Assembly: GCA_964543195.1 (NCBI GenBank) | Contig: CAZIXF010000028.1 | Location: forward strand, 3,407-67,406 | DNA: 64,000 nt | Reading direction: 5' to 3' | Source of the DNA: JAGTVG01 sp964543195 | Lineage (GTDB): Bacteria; Bacteroidota; Bacteroidia; Cytophagales; Cyclobacteriaceae | Shown: one piece after another, positions 18,365-27,580 of the stretch | Numbering within the stretch: the first letter of the stretch is position 1 | Layout: each line of letters starts with the position of its first letter | The notes under the pieces: generated by a model | The model's database searches: none | Told to the model about the DNA's origin: nothing | Seen by the model: the letters and a program-made list of their open reading frames with translations, nothing else | Position numbers and translations under genes: made by a program

Positions 18365-18475
18365 ATTCAAAAAGAAAACCGGGTTAGAAAAATAAAATCC
18401 TGGGTAAAATTTCCAAACCAAAATAAAAATATAAAATTTATCATCTAAATTATATCATTTAAATTTCACAGCATA

Positions 18476-19615
18476 TTGAAAATTATAAGAAAACAGAAAA
18501 CAAGAGAAATTGAAACCCTTGATGAAATGCTTAACCTTATCCGGAAAGAAAAAAATCTTGATCATGTGGCATTTCAGGACCTTGATCTTACCGGTATTGA
18601 AGGGCAGCTAAAAGAGGTAACGTTTTCCCACTGTATATTTCTTGGATGCAAATTAACCGGGGAAATGCAGATCAGGCTTTTGGATAAAGACAACCTGTTG
18701 TTCCCCAAACTGGATGTGCCCTATAATCCATACAGGGCTACATTATATCAACCGGATGATTTGTATAAGAATTATGATCCTTTCAGACCCGAATCGTATC
18801 AGGATACACCCGATTTTCAGATCTACAGGTATTATCGGGATAAAGGGAAATATTACCCGGATTCAATTTATGAAACTCTGGCCCAGAAACTGCATGATCA
18901 TTCCATCACAGATGCCCTTATGGACATTGTTGAAAAACTGGATGCAAAAACGATCATTGCCATTATGGGTGGCCATGGTCTGGAAAGGAATTCTCAGGAC
19001 TATAAAAAGGTAGCTTATATTAGTAAACAGCTTGTTGAAAAGGACTATTTCATGCTGAGCGGGGGAGGACCGGGAGCCATGGAGGCAACCCATTTGGGTG
19101 CTTATATGGCCGGCCGGTCACAAAAAGATCTTGATGAGTCTATCGGAATGCTTTCTGAAGCTCCCCACTTTAACGACAGGTGGTGGCTTTCGAAGGCTTT
19201 TCAGGTAAAGGAAAAATTTCCCCAATCCCATGAGCATGTGAACGATGTAGGTATTCCTACCTGGATGTATGGTCATGAACCGGCCACACCATTTGCCTCG
19301 CGCATTGCCAAGTATTTTGGGAACAGTGTGCGGGAGGAAGGACTTCTGGCACTTGCTTATGGCGGTATCGTATATACTCCGGGAAGCGCCGGTACTATTC
19401 AGGAGATCTTTCAGGATGCCACTCAGAACCATTATAAATCCTATGAAATGGCCAGTCCAATGGTATTCCTGAATAAGCAATACTGGCAGGAAATCAAACC
19501 GGTCTACCCCTTATTGTATAAATTATCGGAAGGAAAGGAATATCAAAAATGGCTGGGTATATATGATGACCCGGAAGATGTTCTGGATCATCTTTACCGG
19601 TTTTCACGTAAATAA
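18476..19615 (+). CDS. LOG/TIGR00730-type Rossmann-fold protein with N-terminal extension
   Basis: The 379-residue product uses a TTG start; no ATG lies nearby in frame until codon 18. The C-terminal ~230 residues form a Rossmann fold with AIMGGHGLERNS, the phosphate-binding SGGGPGAMEATHLGAY and YTPGSAGTIQEIFQDA. The last two correspond to the PGGxGTxxE and GGGxxGxM motifs of lysine-decarboxylase-like/LOG nucleotide hydrolases. The N-terminal ~130 residues are an extra domain starting with a pentapeptide-like run (FQDLDLTGIEGQLKEVTFS). Family members hydrolyse nucleoside 5'-monophosphates; activity here is unproven because PGG has become PGS. Confidence 0.82.
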   Translation: MKIIRKQKTREIETLDEMLNLIRKEKNLDHVAFQDLDLTGIEGQLKEVTFSHCIFLGCKLTGEMQIRLLDKDNLLFPKLDVPYNPYRATLYQPDDLYKNYDPFRPESYQDTPDFQIYRYYRDKGKYYPDSIYETLAQKLHDHSITDALMDIVEKLDAKTIIAIMGGHGLERNSQDYKKVAYISKQLVEKDYFMLSGGGPGAMEATHLGAYMAGRSQKDLDESIGMLSEAPHFNDRWWLSKAFQVKEKFPQSHEHVNDVGIPTWMYGHEPATPFASRIAKYFGNSVREEGLLALAYGGIVYTPGSAGTIQEIFQDATQNHYKSYEMASPMVFLNKQYWQEIKPVYPLLYKLSEGKEYQKWLGIYDDPEDVLDHLYRFSRK

Positions 19616-19775
19616 GGCTCGCTGTATCTTATTGGCCGGCTGACTTCGGGAATGACCAGCTCCGGTCGAATTAGGAGAAATAAGATTTGAAAACTAATGC
19701 GATTCAGGTAATTACTGATGCTGCCATTTTGGATATCGGGGTTCAGCCCAATAATAACACTGGCAATTAAGTAAT

Positions 19776-22202
19776 CTATATGTTTATCTCATTCACTCCT
19801 TCGCTCAATTCGATCCTGATATCCTGATAAATAAAAACACCTTCCTTTTCCGGAGGTACATCAATGTAACCGTTCAGGGATTCACCTGAGCGCTGGAGTT
19901 CTACTTTAATATCCCCCGTTTTCAACGGTAGTTTACTCTTAATTGAATTGAGTTCTCCGAACCGGGGCTTGATCTGAAATTTTTTAAAGCCCGGCTCCAG
20001 GGCCCGGATACCGGTCACTGATCTGAAAAAATGGATATTCGGGCTGGTGCTCCATGGATGGCAATCCGAGCGCTGGTCTTCCCAGGTTACCGGGATCTCC
20101 GTGAACGTGGTCAGCCCATGGTCCATCATATCGAACCAGGGCTGGATCTCAGGAACAAACTCATCACCTTTACCGGTTTCATACAATGCTTCCAGAAGAT
20201 AATACCTGAAAAAGAGGGCCACCTGATGCAGGGATTCTTCTTCCAGCACTTTGGTCATCAGCTGAGAAGCTTCCATGTCCTGAACAGCGCCGGTCAGGAT
20301 AGCCAGTATGTTGGTATGCTGGGAATAATTATCAAATGACGGTGTTTCCGCATATAATCCCTTGGATTCGTCAAAACAATGCCGGTTAACCGCTTTGATC
20401 AGGCGGCCGGCACGCTCATTATATTGGTTTGCCCGTGTTGAATCGCCGGTAAAAAGAAGGATCTCAGAAGCTTTTTGGAGAGCTTTTGCATATTCCAGGG
20501 TAAAAAGTGCCGAGTTGCCATCTTCAATACCCGGGGGCACACCGTTCGGGAACCCGGGTGACCAGTCGACATCATTCCACCATTCCAGTGGGCCCAGCAA
20601 ACCATTTTCCTGCACCCGGTTATGAAACCATTCCAGCACATTATGAATACCCAGTTCAAATTGGCTGGTGAATTCTCTATCACCGGACCACATCATATAA
20701 TCATGGATCATTTCGATCCAGACCAGGGAATAAAAAGGTATTACAAGATGAAAGGCATTGGGATAGCAGGCCAGGGTTAATCCGTCAGGAAAACGGCTCC
20801 AGTCGGTTTGCATCAACTGGTTACGAACCAGGTCGTCATTACTCGAGAGGTAAAGGATGGCCAGGTTATGTACCTTGCAATCTCCAACGTACTGCATCTG
20901 TTCGTAATAAGCATCACTCAGGAGAATATCCTGCGCACAAAGGCTTGCCGTACGCCAGCCGGGTTCCATGAGATTATTTAATTTTTCCTGATCGGATGAA
21001 AAAGCAGCTTTCAATTCAAGGGGGTAACCCACTCGTTTATTAAAGTAACGGTGAATGGTCAAAGGGGCATCCTCAGTTTTGATCTTCAACTGTATAAACC
21101 GGAACGCCCGGTGGGAAAGTGGTCTGAAAAGACGGTTAAGCCTTCCGTCGGCTACGAACACATCCTCAATCCCGACGAATATCTTGTTGTCCAGTTCGTT
21201 CCGGTTTCCCTTTGTTTTCCGGTCAGGATTATAAAGGGTTTCGGCATAACCGGCCCTGATGATACTTCCCTTGCCACCGCTGATGGTCATTTCCGGATAG
21301 CCGATAGTCAGATAGGTCTGATCGATCAATAAACTGACTTCTGTGTCAGGTGGTATCTGAAGAATTTCCCTTCCCTTAAGAAAATTATTTCCCGGATCGA
21401 TCCCGTCACGCCTGACTATCCGGGTAAACATTTCGACACTTTCCTTGAGTAACTGTATTGGACGGTGTACCAGAAGTTTGCCTCCGGAATAATTTATCCC
21501 TCCCGCATACTGTGTATCCCGGCCACCGGCGTTATTAGACCAGGCTGCTTCCTGCCAATGGCTGTCATCGTATCCGGGAAGTTCCCATCCCCAGGGATAC
21601 AGGGCGGATATAATGCTGTCGGTAGGATTCGCCACATAGAGCCCAAAAGCTACATCCTTTTTATTGATCCATTCAACTATGTTGGGATATACGGCCCGGT
21701 TATGATAGGTTAGCCAGTTTCCCGGAATTGTATTGACTGCTGCTTCCGATTGACCATGTCCCTGAACAAAAAAATCCGTATTTGCCGAGAATCGGGAAAA
21801 GGTTCTTTTCGGTCCGAAGTTCACAACCTCGGCGGCCAGGGTGTTCTCACCTTCTTTCAAAAGAGAAGTCAGATCGAGCGTTTCATAGTACCAGTGATGA
21901 AGGTCGGAATGGGCAGGACCTTTGGATGCAAAAATACCATTGACAAATAACCTGTACCGGTTGTCGGCAGAAATATGAATTATGAATTCATCGGGCACCT
22001 CGTCCAGTTGAAAGGTCTTGCGGAACAAAACCACCGCATGATCGGTGCCGGTAACTTCGGGATGCTTGATCCATGCAGCGGTATAACCTCTCCGGGTTGT
22101 CTGAAGATTATAAGAAGACTCTGTCAGGTTTTCCAGTTTCTGGGCTACCGATTGGGAAATTGTTAAAAAAGAAATCGTAATTATTAATATGAATTTTCGC
22201 AT
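19776..22202 (-). CDS. GH78-like α-L-rhamnosidase family protein
   Basis: The 808-residue product has a signal peptide (…ISQSVAQ). Two N-terminal β-sandwich domains contain the rhamnosidase-type ISADNRYRLFVNGIF and HHWYYETLDLT. An (α/α)6 barrel (residues ~430-700) follows, then a C-terminal β-domain (ALEPGFKKFQIKPRF…GDIKVELQRSG). GH78 enzymes release terminal α-L-rhamnose by inversion. The usual DCPxRxxxxxxGD block appears here as DAYYEQMQYVGD, so the Cys-Pro-x-Arg part is replaced; other carboxylates (LEWWNDVDWSPGFPNG) remain. It is probably active on a variant substrate, or divergent. Confidence 0.82.
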   Translation of the reverse strand: MRKFILIITISFLTISQSVAQKLENLTESSYNLQTTRRGYTAAWIKHPEVTGTDHAVVLFRKTFQLDEVPDEFIIHISADNRYRLFVNGIFASKGPAHSDLHHWYYETLDLTSLLKEGENTLAAEVVNFGPKRTFSRFSANTDFFVQGHGQSEAAVNTIPGNWLTYHNRAVYPNIVEWINKKDVAFGLYVANPTDSIISALYPWGWELPGYDDSHWQEAAWSNNAGGRDTQYAGGINYSGGKLLVHRPIQLLKESVEMFTRIVRRDGIDPGNNFLKGREILQIPPDTEVSLLIDQTYLTIGYPEMTISGGKGSIIRAGYAETLYNPDRKTKGNRNELDNKIFVGIEDVFVADGRLNRLFRPLSHRAFRFIQLKIKTEDAPLTIHRYFNKRVGYPLELKAAFSSDQEKLNNLMEPGWRTASLCAQDILLSDAYYEQMQYVGDCKVHNLAILYLSSNDDLVRNQLMQTDWSRFPDGLTLACYPNAFHLVIPFYSLVWIEMIHDYMMWSGDREFTSQFELGIHNVLEWFHNRVQENGLLGPLEWWNDVDWSPGFPNGVPPGIEDGNSALFTLEYAKALQKASEILLFTGDSTRANQYNERAGRLIKAVNRHCFDESKGLYAETPSFDNYSQHTNILAILTGAVQDMEASQLMTKVLEEESLHQVALFFRYYLLEALYETGKGDEFVPEIQPWFDMMDHGLTTFTEIPVTWEDQRSDCHPWSTSPNIHFFRSVTGIRALEPGFKKFQIKPRFGELNSIKSKLPLKTGDIKVELQRSGESLNGYIDVPPEKEGVFIYQDIRIELSEGVNEINI

Positions 22203-22368
22203 TGAGGAGATTGGTTTTTTGAATTAATTAATTTAACTCGTTGTGTAAATTATCATACAGCTCATAATCTTTTAATATTCTTATAATCAATGATTTATGA
22301 TTTATGATTTCCGGATGTATCCTGGTTTCTTCGAGGCTTTGTGGCATTCAATCATTATATTTTAGCCA

Positions 22369-22423
22369 CGAAGGCACCAGGTAACGGAGAACCAAAGTTT
22401 TTTGGCCATCAAATCGCCAAATC
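22369..22423. repeat. 55-bp direct repeat, copy left of gap 2
   Basis: This 55-bp segment (starting CGAAGGCACCAGG, ending GCCAAATC) recurs identically at 22524-22578 on the other side of the N run. It ends in octamer units. This suggests either a longer tandem repeat or overlapping contig ends that were not merged. Confidence 0.9.
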
Positions 22424-22523
22424 NNNNNNNNNNNNNNNNNNNNNNNNNNNNNNNNNNNNNNNNNNNNNNNNNNNNNNNNNNNNNNNNNNNNNNNNNNNNN
22501 NNNNNNNNNNNNNNNNNNNNNNN
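22424..22523. other. scaffold gap (100 N)
   Basis: Exactly 100 unknown bases between two identical 55-bp segments. True length unknown; it could be negative (overlap). Confidence 0.98.
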
Positions 22524-22564
22524 CGAAGGCACCAGGTAACGGAGAACCAAAGTTTTTTGGCCAT

Positions 22565-22716
22565 CAAATCGCCAAATCACCAAATCACCAAATCGCCAAA
22601 TCGCCAAATCGCCAAATCGTCAATTCACCAAATCGTCAATTCACCAATTCACCAATTCACCAAATCGCCAAATCACCAAATCACCAAATCACCAAATCGC
22701 CAAATCACCAAATCCC
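22565..22716. repeat. octamer array, 19 units of CAAATCRC-type repeat
   Basis: Nineteen contiguous 8-bp units can be read: CAAATCAC, CAAATCGC, CAAATCGT and CAATTCAC, ending with CAAATCCC. The period is exactly 8 bp throughout with no indels. Spurious translation gives an 8-residue periodic peptide, which I do not regard as a gene. Confidence 0.93.
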
Positions 22717-22923
22717 CCTGGTATCATTGAGTATTTTAATTATCTGATTCACGCAAACGGGTTAATTTAACATAAAAATATAATGGAGTAAAAATATTCT
22801 ATTTCCACAGTAATTGTAAAAAAAGAATAAAAAATACCTGAAAAACATGCTTTAATCCAGATAGAAAATGATATATTATTCAAATAATATTTAACTGGTA
22901 ACAAATATTTAAAGATAGAAAAT

Positions 22924-23154
22924 ATGATGGATCTATTTGAACATGGATGGGAGATGGCTCTTTTATATATCGGCGGTGTTGCTTTACTGATCTGGATCTT
23001 CTGGTTGTTTTTCAGGATGTCTAACCCCCGGGGAGCGAAAAAAAATCCTGCACTGAAGGAAGAAAAGAATGAACTGGCCAGGTTAAAAGATCAATATGCC
23101 AGGGGAGATATCACCAGGGAAGAATTTGAAGAAAAAAAGAAAGAACTTGAATAG
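22924..23154 (+). CDS. small membrane protein with SHOCT domain
   Basis: The 76-residue product has one transmembrane helix (residues ~13-33, MALLYIGGVALLIWIFWLFF). A short linker leads to a C-terminal SHOCT motif (ELARLKDQYARGDITREEFEEKK). SHOCT modules are small helical oligomerisation tails of unknown role. It lies 65 bp before the YceI gene, in the same direction. Confidence 0.85.
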   Translation: MMDLFEHGWEMALLYIGGVALLIWIFWLFFRMSNPRGAKKNPALKEEKNELARLKDQYARGDITREEFEEKKKELE

Positions 23155-23218
23155 GTTTGGAAGCTAAAACCCCGTAATGTGTTATTTTTATATGTCAATT
23201 TAAAACTGAGCTGATTGT

Positions 23219-23794
23219 ATGTATTATTTTTTATTTTCTATCCTGTTTTTTCTTACCACTTCCGGTCTTGATGAGTTTTCCTTACAACAGGATCAGATCG
23301 AAGGGGAGTGGTCGATAATCACAGAGGAATCTGTTTTTGAATTTAAGATACCCGTCCTGCTGGTTGTGAGTGCGTCCGGTACTTTTTCTGATGTAAGTGG
23401 AACACTGGATATAAAAGGTGAGTTGACCGGCATTGAGGTTACATTGACTGTTGATCCGGCCTCGGTGGAAACCGGTAATGACAAAAGGGACAAACATTTA
23501 CGTTCTGAAGTTTTTTTTCATGTGGATAGATATCCGAAGATCACTTTCATTGGTAATAAGATCATTCCTCAGCCGGTCGACAATGAATTTACCGTGGAGG
23601 GTAACCTGACCATTAAGGATGTAACACGGGAAATAGTGGTGCCTGTACACTATCATGGGATGACCGATGAGGGAAACATTAAATTTACCGGATCCAAAAA
23701 TATAAACAGAAGGGAATTCAATATTGATTATACGGGACGGGGGCTTGGTGATGTGGCCGAACTTGAATTTACCATTGTAGCTGAACCCAGGTGA
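23219..23794 (+). CDS. YceI-family periplasmic lipid-binding protein
   Basis: The 191-residue product has a short signal peptide (MYYFLFSILFFLTTSG). The YceI lipocalin-like β-barrel shows VSASGTFSDVSGTLDIKGEL, DKRDKHLRSEVFFHVDRYPKITF and VEGNLTIKDVTREIVVPV at family-typical spacing. YceI proteins bind isoprenoid or fatty-acid-like molecules in the periplasm. It follows the SHOCT gene and converges with the PLD-like gene. Confidence 0.9.
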   Translation: MYYFLFSILFFLTTSGLDEFSLQQDQIEGEWSIITEESVFEFKIPVLLVVSASGTFSDVSGTLDIKGELTGIEVTLTVDPASVETGNDKRDKHLRSEVFFHVDRYPKITFIGNKIIPQPVDNEFTVEGNLTIKDVTREIVVPVHYHGMTDEGNIKFTGSKNINRREFNIDYTGRGLGDVAELEFTIVAEPR

Positions 23795-23856
23795 CCGGTG
23801 AGAAAATTCCATTTACAGCAATTATCTGTCTTTGAGTAAAGAAGTCGGCAGGGTAG

Positions 23857-23871
23857 AAAACCGCTGGTTTT
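23857..23871. terminator. short hairpin between convergent genes
   Basis: AAAACC-GCT-GGTTTT is a 6-bp perfect stem with A and T runs on either side, midway between the convergent YceI and PLD genes. It could act as a weak bidirectional terminator. Confidence 0.3.
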
Positions 23872-23902
23872 GAAATAGTATCCGGATCCTGTGACAAGCT
23901 TA

Positions 23903-24568
23903 TTAATAGGGCAGGGGTTTCATTTCTTTCCATAATCTTTTGAACTCCTTCACATAGGCTTTCACGATCCGCTTATTGGTGGTAACCAGGATATTCTCGT
24001 TGTTAATATCGGAGCCGGTTCTTGTCCAGTTATAACTTCCCGTAAGTAGTTTTGTATTATCTACGATCATAAATTTATGATGCATCAGGCTTCTGTGGCT
24101 ATCGATTTTTATATCAATTCCCTTCCTGTGCAAGGCATGGATGTCCGATCCTTTATCAAATATTTTTCCATCATCGGTTATGATCCTGATCTTAATTCCT
24201 GTGTTATACCGGCCGGCAATCGTTTCGGCTATGGGATTGTCACTGATGGTGAACATGCAGATCTTCAATTCAAATTGGGCAGAATTGATCAGATCGATCA
24301 CCAGATCCCGGATATTGTCATGATGTGTGAAATATGCGTTGTTTTCACCCGGATGGGCAGGCAACCCGTTTATATATTCGATTACCTTATCCAGCCAGGA
24401 GGCGTAGGCAGTGTAGTTTTCCGAATTGACAGATTGATCTGAACTGGAGATGATCTTCCGGATCAGAGACAGTTTTTTCTTATTGCTGAGGGGTAGGGAT
24501 AAGGCCTTTTGGAAGCTTTCAAGCTCCGGCTCATCCAGGATAAAATCTTTGAGGATATGATTTGACAT
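23903..24568 (-). CDS. PLD-like nuclease/phosphodiesterase (single HKD)
   Basis: The 221-residue protein has one phospholipase D catalytic motif: HHKFMIVDN followed by LLTGSYNWTRTGSDINNEN, preceded by NSAQFELKICMFTISDN and IRIITDDGK. It resembles the Nuc/PLD6 (FAM83-like) group, which dimerises to build a two-HKD site. No signal peptide is seen, so a cytosolic nuclease or phosphodiesterase is likely. The N-terminal ~75 residues are helical and unassigned. No restriction or mobile-element partner is adjacent. Confidence 0.85.
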   Translation of the reverse strand: MSNHILKDFILDEPELESFQKALSLPLSNKKKLSLIRKIISSSDQSVNSENYTAYASWLDKVIEYINGLPAHPGENNAYFTHHDNIRDLVIDLINSAQFELKICMFTISDNPIAETIAGRYNTGIKIRIITDDGKIFDKGSDIHALHRKGIDIKIDSHRSLMHHKFMIVDNTKLLTGSYNWTRTGSDINNENILVTTNKRIVKAYVKEFKRLWKEMKPLPY

Positions 24569-24745
24569 AAATTCCTGTTTTTACATCCAACTCATTTGAT
24601 TTCCAGGATCTGAAAAATACAACAATATCCTTTTTCAGGCAATCATAAACCAGGAAAAACCGGGAATTTCGTGCCAGATTTAAAGCATATTCCTAATGGA
24701 TAGCGACAAAAAGACTTGGATGATCAAAATCTGGCAGACAAAAGA

Positions 24746-27046
24746 TTAAAATGCTCTCCATACCACTGCAATCAGAAAAGTGACGATGAATCCCATGATC
24801 AGTGGGAAAAGAGCTGAAATCGTGGTCCATTTGGCACTTCTCGTTTCCTTATAAATAGTATAGAGTGTTGTACTGCAGGGATTGTGGATCAGGCTGAACA
24901 CCATCAGGTTGACGGCGGTAAGCAGCGACCAGCCACCGGCCCTGAAGAGATGCATCAGATCGTGTTTGCTGTCCAGTTCGAACATTACTCCGGCTCCTTC
25001 ACCAATTCCGGTCGCCCCGGTTACCATCACCGTGAGCATGAGTATGGTTGGGATCACAATTTCATTGGCTGGTATGGCCACAATATATGCCAGGAAAATT
25101 ACCCCATTTAAGCCCAGCAGTATGCCAAAAGGATCCATAAAAGAATGAAGATGTTCGGCTATACTCTGGTCTCCAAAATGAATATTTGAGATCAACCAGA
25201 TCACAGCTCCGGCAGGCAGTGCAAAAATGATGGCCCTCCAGAGAACAAATATGGTACGATCTATGAAGGACTTGTACAATGTTTGAGCTATCCGTGGAGG
25301 CCTGTAAGGCGGAAGTTCCAGGCTGAAAGCCGAAGGTTCTCCTTTAAGGATGGTCCGCGATAAAGCCCAGGATACTATGAATGTGAGAAAAATACCAAGT
25401 ACCGCTACAAATATCACGGCAGCTGCGGATACGATACCAGCCAGAAAAGCGGGTACAAGGCTTCCTATAAACAAGGAAGCAATTAATATCTGGGTGGGCC
25501 ACCTCCCATTGCATAAGGCAAAATTATTGGTGATGATCGCGATCAACCGCTCTCTCGGACTGTCTATGATACGGGTTGAAACGATCCCGGCCGCATTGCA
25601 TCCGAATCCCATGCTCATGGTCAGGGCCTGTTTCCCATGCGCACCGGCCGATTTGAATATCCTATCCAGGTTATATGCCACTCTCGGAAGGTATCCGAAA
25701 TCTTCCAGTAAGGTAAAAAGCGGGAAAAATATAGCCATAGGAGGTAACATCACACTTACCACCCAGGCAGTGGACAGGTACATTCCATCGATAAGTAATC
25801 CATCCAGCCAGAAGGGCAGACCTGCCTGTGCTGCAAGACCCTTTAAAAAGGGGTGTCCCTGGTCGAGCAGTAAATAGGCCAGTGCCCGGGAAGGATAATT
25901 GGCCCCGGTTACGGTAATCCACAATATCACAGCAAGCATCAGGAACATCAAGGGAAAACCCCATATCCGGCTGGTCACGATCCTGTCAATAAATTGATCC
26001 ATATGAAATCCCTTTTCTTCATCCGGATGTTCCACAGCGTGCTCTGCAATACTGGCTGCTCTGAAAAAATGATTTTCAACCAGTTGATCATGGAAATTTT
26101 CACCGCTTTCTTTCCTCACGTTTGCCACGGACTCCATTAATTGACCAACCTCATTTTCATGCCTGAAAGAGAGATCCAGCCCATCCATTCCTAATTTTTC
26201 TGCATCATAAATACTATATGCTTCATCTCGTTTCATGTGATCAAGTAGTTCACCGCTCTTGAGGGCTTGAATAATATCTTCATCCTCGTCAAGCACACGT
26301 TCAGCTATCCAGTCAGCATTTTCCAGGCCGGGGAATAATTCCCTGATTCGTTTACTGATCTTTGTAATGGCTTTTTTATGTGCATTACTATAGTAGGAAT
26401 TTTTGGGTGGAGAAGTTTTTATCCGGTGATTAGCTACATCACTTATAGCTCCAAGCAGATCTTTTAATCCCCGTTTGTACCTTGCAGATACAGGAATTAC
26501 AGGAACGCCCAGGTCTCGGGCCAGGGATCTCTCTTTCACCTTTATTCCTTTACGTTCGGCTTCGTCGATCAGGTTCAGGCATATAACCACCTTATCGGTG
26601 ATTTCAAGGATCTGTAAAACCAGGTTGAGGTTTCTTTCCACTCTTGTGGCATCCACTACGATGATTGTTACATCAGGCTTTCCGAATAATATGAAGTTAC
26701 GGGCTATTTCTTCATCGGCGCTTTTTGAAATAAGAGAATATGCACCGGGAAGATCGACCAGTTTGAAATTTTGATCATCAAAATTGAAACCGCCTTCGGC
26801 CCGGGTAACGGTCTTGCCCGGCCAGTTACCGGTGTGCTGCTTCAGCCCGGTCAATGCGTTGAATACGGTACTTTTGCCGACATTGGGATTACCTGCCAAC
26901 CCAACCACAAAGTCCCATTTGTCGACATTGATTCCCAGTTTTTTAAGATGACCGTCCCGGTAGGCAGGACATGCCTCGCATCCGGTACTGTTTGCCCCGT
27001 CTGTGGCTTTTTTTTCTTTATGTACTTGTACCTGGTCTTCTATCAT
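24746..27046 (-). CDS. feoB: ferrous iron transport protein B
   Basis: About 766 residues. I choose the ATG at 27046, 10 bp after the feoA stop; an upstream in-frame ATG at 27073 would overlap feoA by 17 bp. Near residue 50 the G-domain begins with LAGNPNVGKSTVFNALTG (G1), DLPGAYSL (G3) and NLIDEAER (G4 region). The permease half has the Gate regions (MGFGCNAAGIVSTRII; CNGRWPTQILIASLF) and the C-terminal NPCSTTLYTIYKE. It imports Fe(II) across the inner membrane. A short Cys-containing N-terminal segment (GCEACPAYRDGH) precedes the G-domain. Confidence 0.95.
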   Translation of the reverse strand: MIEDQVQVHKEKKATDGANSTGCEACPAYRDGHLKKLGINVDKWDFVVGLAGNPNVGKSTVFNALTGLKQHTGNWPGKTVTRAEGGFNFDDQNFKLVDLPGAYSLISKSADEEIARNFILFGKPDVTIIVVDATRVERNLNLVLQILEITDKVVICLNLIDEAERKGIKVKERSLARDLGVPVIPVSARYKRGLKDLLGAISDVANHRIKTSPPKNSYYSNAHKKAITKISKRIRELFPGLENADWIAERVLDEDEDIIQALKSGELLDHMKRDEAYSIYDAEKLGMDGLDLSFRHENEVGQLMESVANVRKESGENFHDQLVENHFFRAASIAEHAVEHPDEEKGFHMDQFIDRIVTSRIWGFPLMFLMLAVILWITVTGANYPSRALAYLLLDQGHPFLKGLAAQAGLPFWLDGLLIDGMYLSTAWVVSVMLPPMAIFFPLFTLLEDFGYLPRVAYNLDRIFKSAGAHGKQALTMSMGFGCNAAGIVSTRIIDSPRERLIAIITNNFALCNGRWPTQILIASLFIGSLVPAFLAGIVSAAAVIFVAVLGIFLTFIVSWALSRTILKGEPSAFSLELPPYRPPRIAQTLYKSFIDRTIFVLWRAIIFALPAGAVIWLISNIHFGDQSIAEHLHSFMDPFGILLGLNGVIFLAYIVAIPANEIVIPTILMLTVMVTGATGIGEGAGVMFELDSKHDLMHLFRAGGWSLLTAVNLMVFSLIHNPCSTTLYTIYKETRSAKWTTISALFPLIMGFIVTFLIAVVWRAF

Positions 27047-27056
27047 AATCTTACTT

Positions 27057-27293
27057 TCACCCTTCAATCTCAATCAGGATTTTTTTTGCCTGATCATTCC
27101 TTAATGCAATTACCGCTCCCCGGATAGTATAGGCGACCGGTTCTTTCAATGGATTATTCAGTGCATACCTTATTTTTGTTCCGGGTACCACTCCAAGATC
27201 GAGAAGCCTGTAGCGTTCATATCCCTGACAGCTATCATCGAGCTTAACTACCCGACCAATTTCTCCGGGTTTTAATTTAACAAGCGATGTCAT
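27057..27293 (-). CDS. feoA: ferrous iron transport protein A
   Basis: The 78-residue SH3-like protein contains LKPGEIGRVVKL, GYERYRLLDLGVVPGTKIRY and the C-terminal GAVIALRNDQAKKILIE, the standard FeoA layout. It precedes feoB directly as in most feoAB operons and is thought to support FeoB function. A possible metalloregulator palindrome lies 180 bp upstream (27474-27489). Confidence 0.95.
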   Translation of the reverse strand: MTSLVKLKPGEIGRVVKLDDSCQGYERYRLLDLGVVPGTKIRYALNNPLKEPVAYTIRGAVIALRNDQAKKILIEIEG

Positions 27294-27473
27294 TTTAATT
27301 CTTTATTCAATCTGTCAGTTTTATCCGGGAATAAAGAGCCTGTATTGTTCTCTTTATATAATCCGCACCATGAACTGTATAAGATTTCAAGATAATTTTT
27401 TATCCCTGAATTGCTCGTATTAATAATTCTTACTGTAAATATAAAAAAATATTTCGATAAAATAAAAAATAAA

Positions 27474-27489
27474 TTTAGCCAAAGCTAAA
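27474..27489. promoter_or_regulatory. candidate DtxR-family operator upstream of feoAB
   Basis: TTTAGCCAAAGCTAAA has perfect 6-bp inverted arms (TTTAGC/GCTAAA). The TTTAG-N6-CTAAA pattern resembles boxes bound by iron/manganese-responsive DtxR/MntR-type repressors. It sits in the AT-rich leader of feoA. The regulator itself is not in this window. Confidence 0.35.
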
Positions 27490-27580
27490 ATATTTTAAAT
27501 AAATAATATGGATAATTATTTGTCGCGGAGGTTTCAAGATGTTAAACAGAGAAAATTCAATATATAGTACTACTTGAAAT

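Larger units (their letters stand above)
22203..22923. other. 721-bp repeat-rich intergenic region
   Basis: It holds a 7-bp tandem repeat (TGATTTA, almost three copies, 22291-22310), a 55-bp duplication flanking scaffold gap 2, and a 19-unit octamer array. Next to the SHOCT gene is a perfect AT-rich inverted repeat ATATTATT-CA-AATAATAT (22873-22890). No coding signal is seen. Confidence 0.7.

Noticed and set aside
19722..19769. TGCCA…TGGCA with a GGGTTCAGCCC arm as a tRNA
   Set aside because: Only about 48 nt, with no D or anticodon arms and no CCA-like end.
10116..22202. Region as a classical polysaccharide utilisation locus
   Set aside because: Sulfatases and glycosidases are clustered but no SusC/SusD pair, hybrid two-component regulator or polysaccharide lyase is visible in the window.
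22565..22716. Repeat array as a CRISPR
   Set aside because: The 8-bp units are contiguous with no spacers, and no cas genes are in the window.
22341..22730. Open frame through the octamer array as a repeat protein
   Set aside because: It depends on an N run and on an 8-bp period giving a 24-bp peptide repeat; no start signal or conserved domain.
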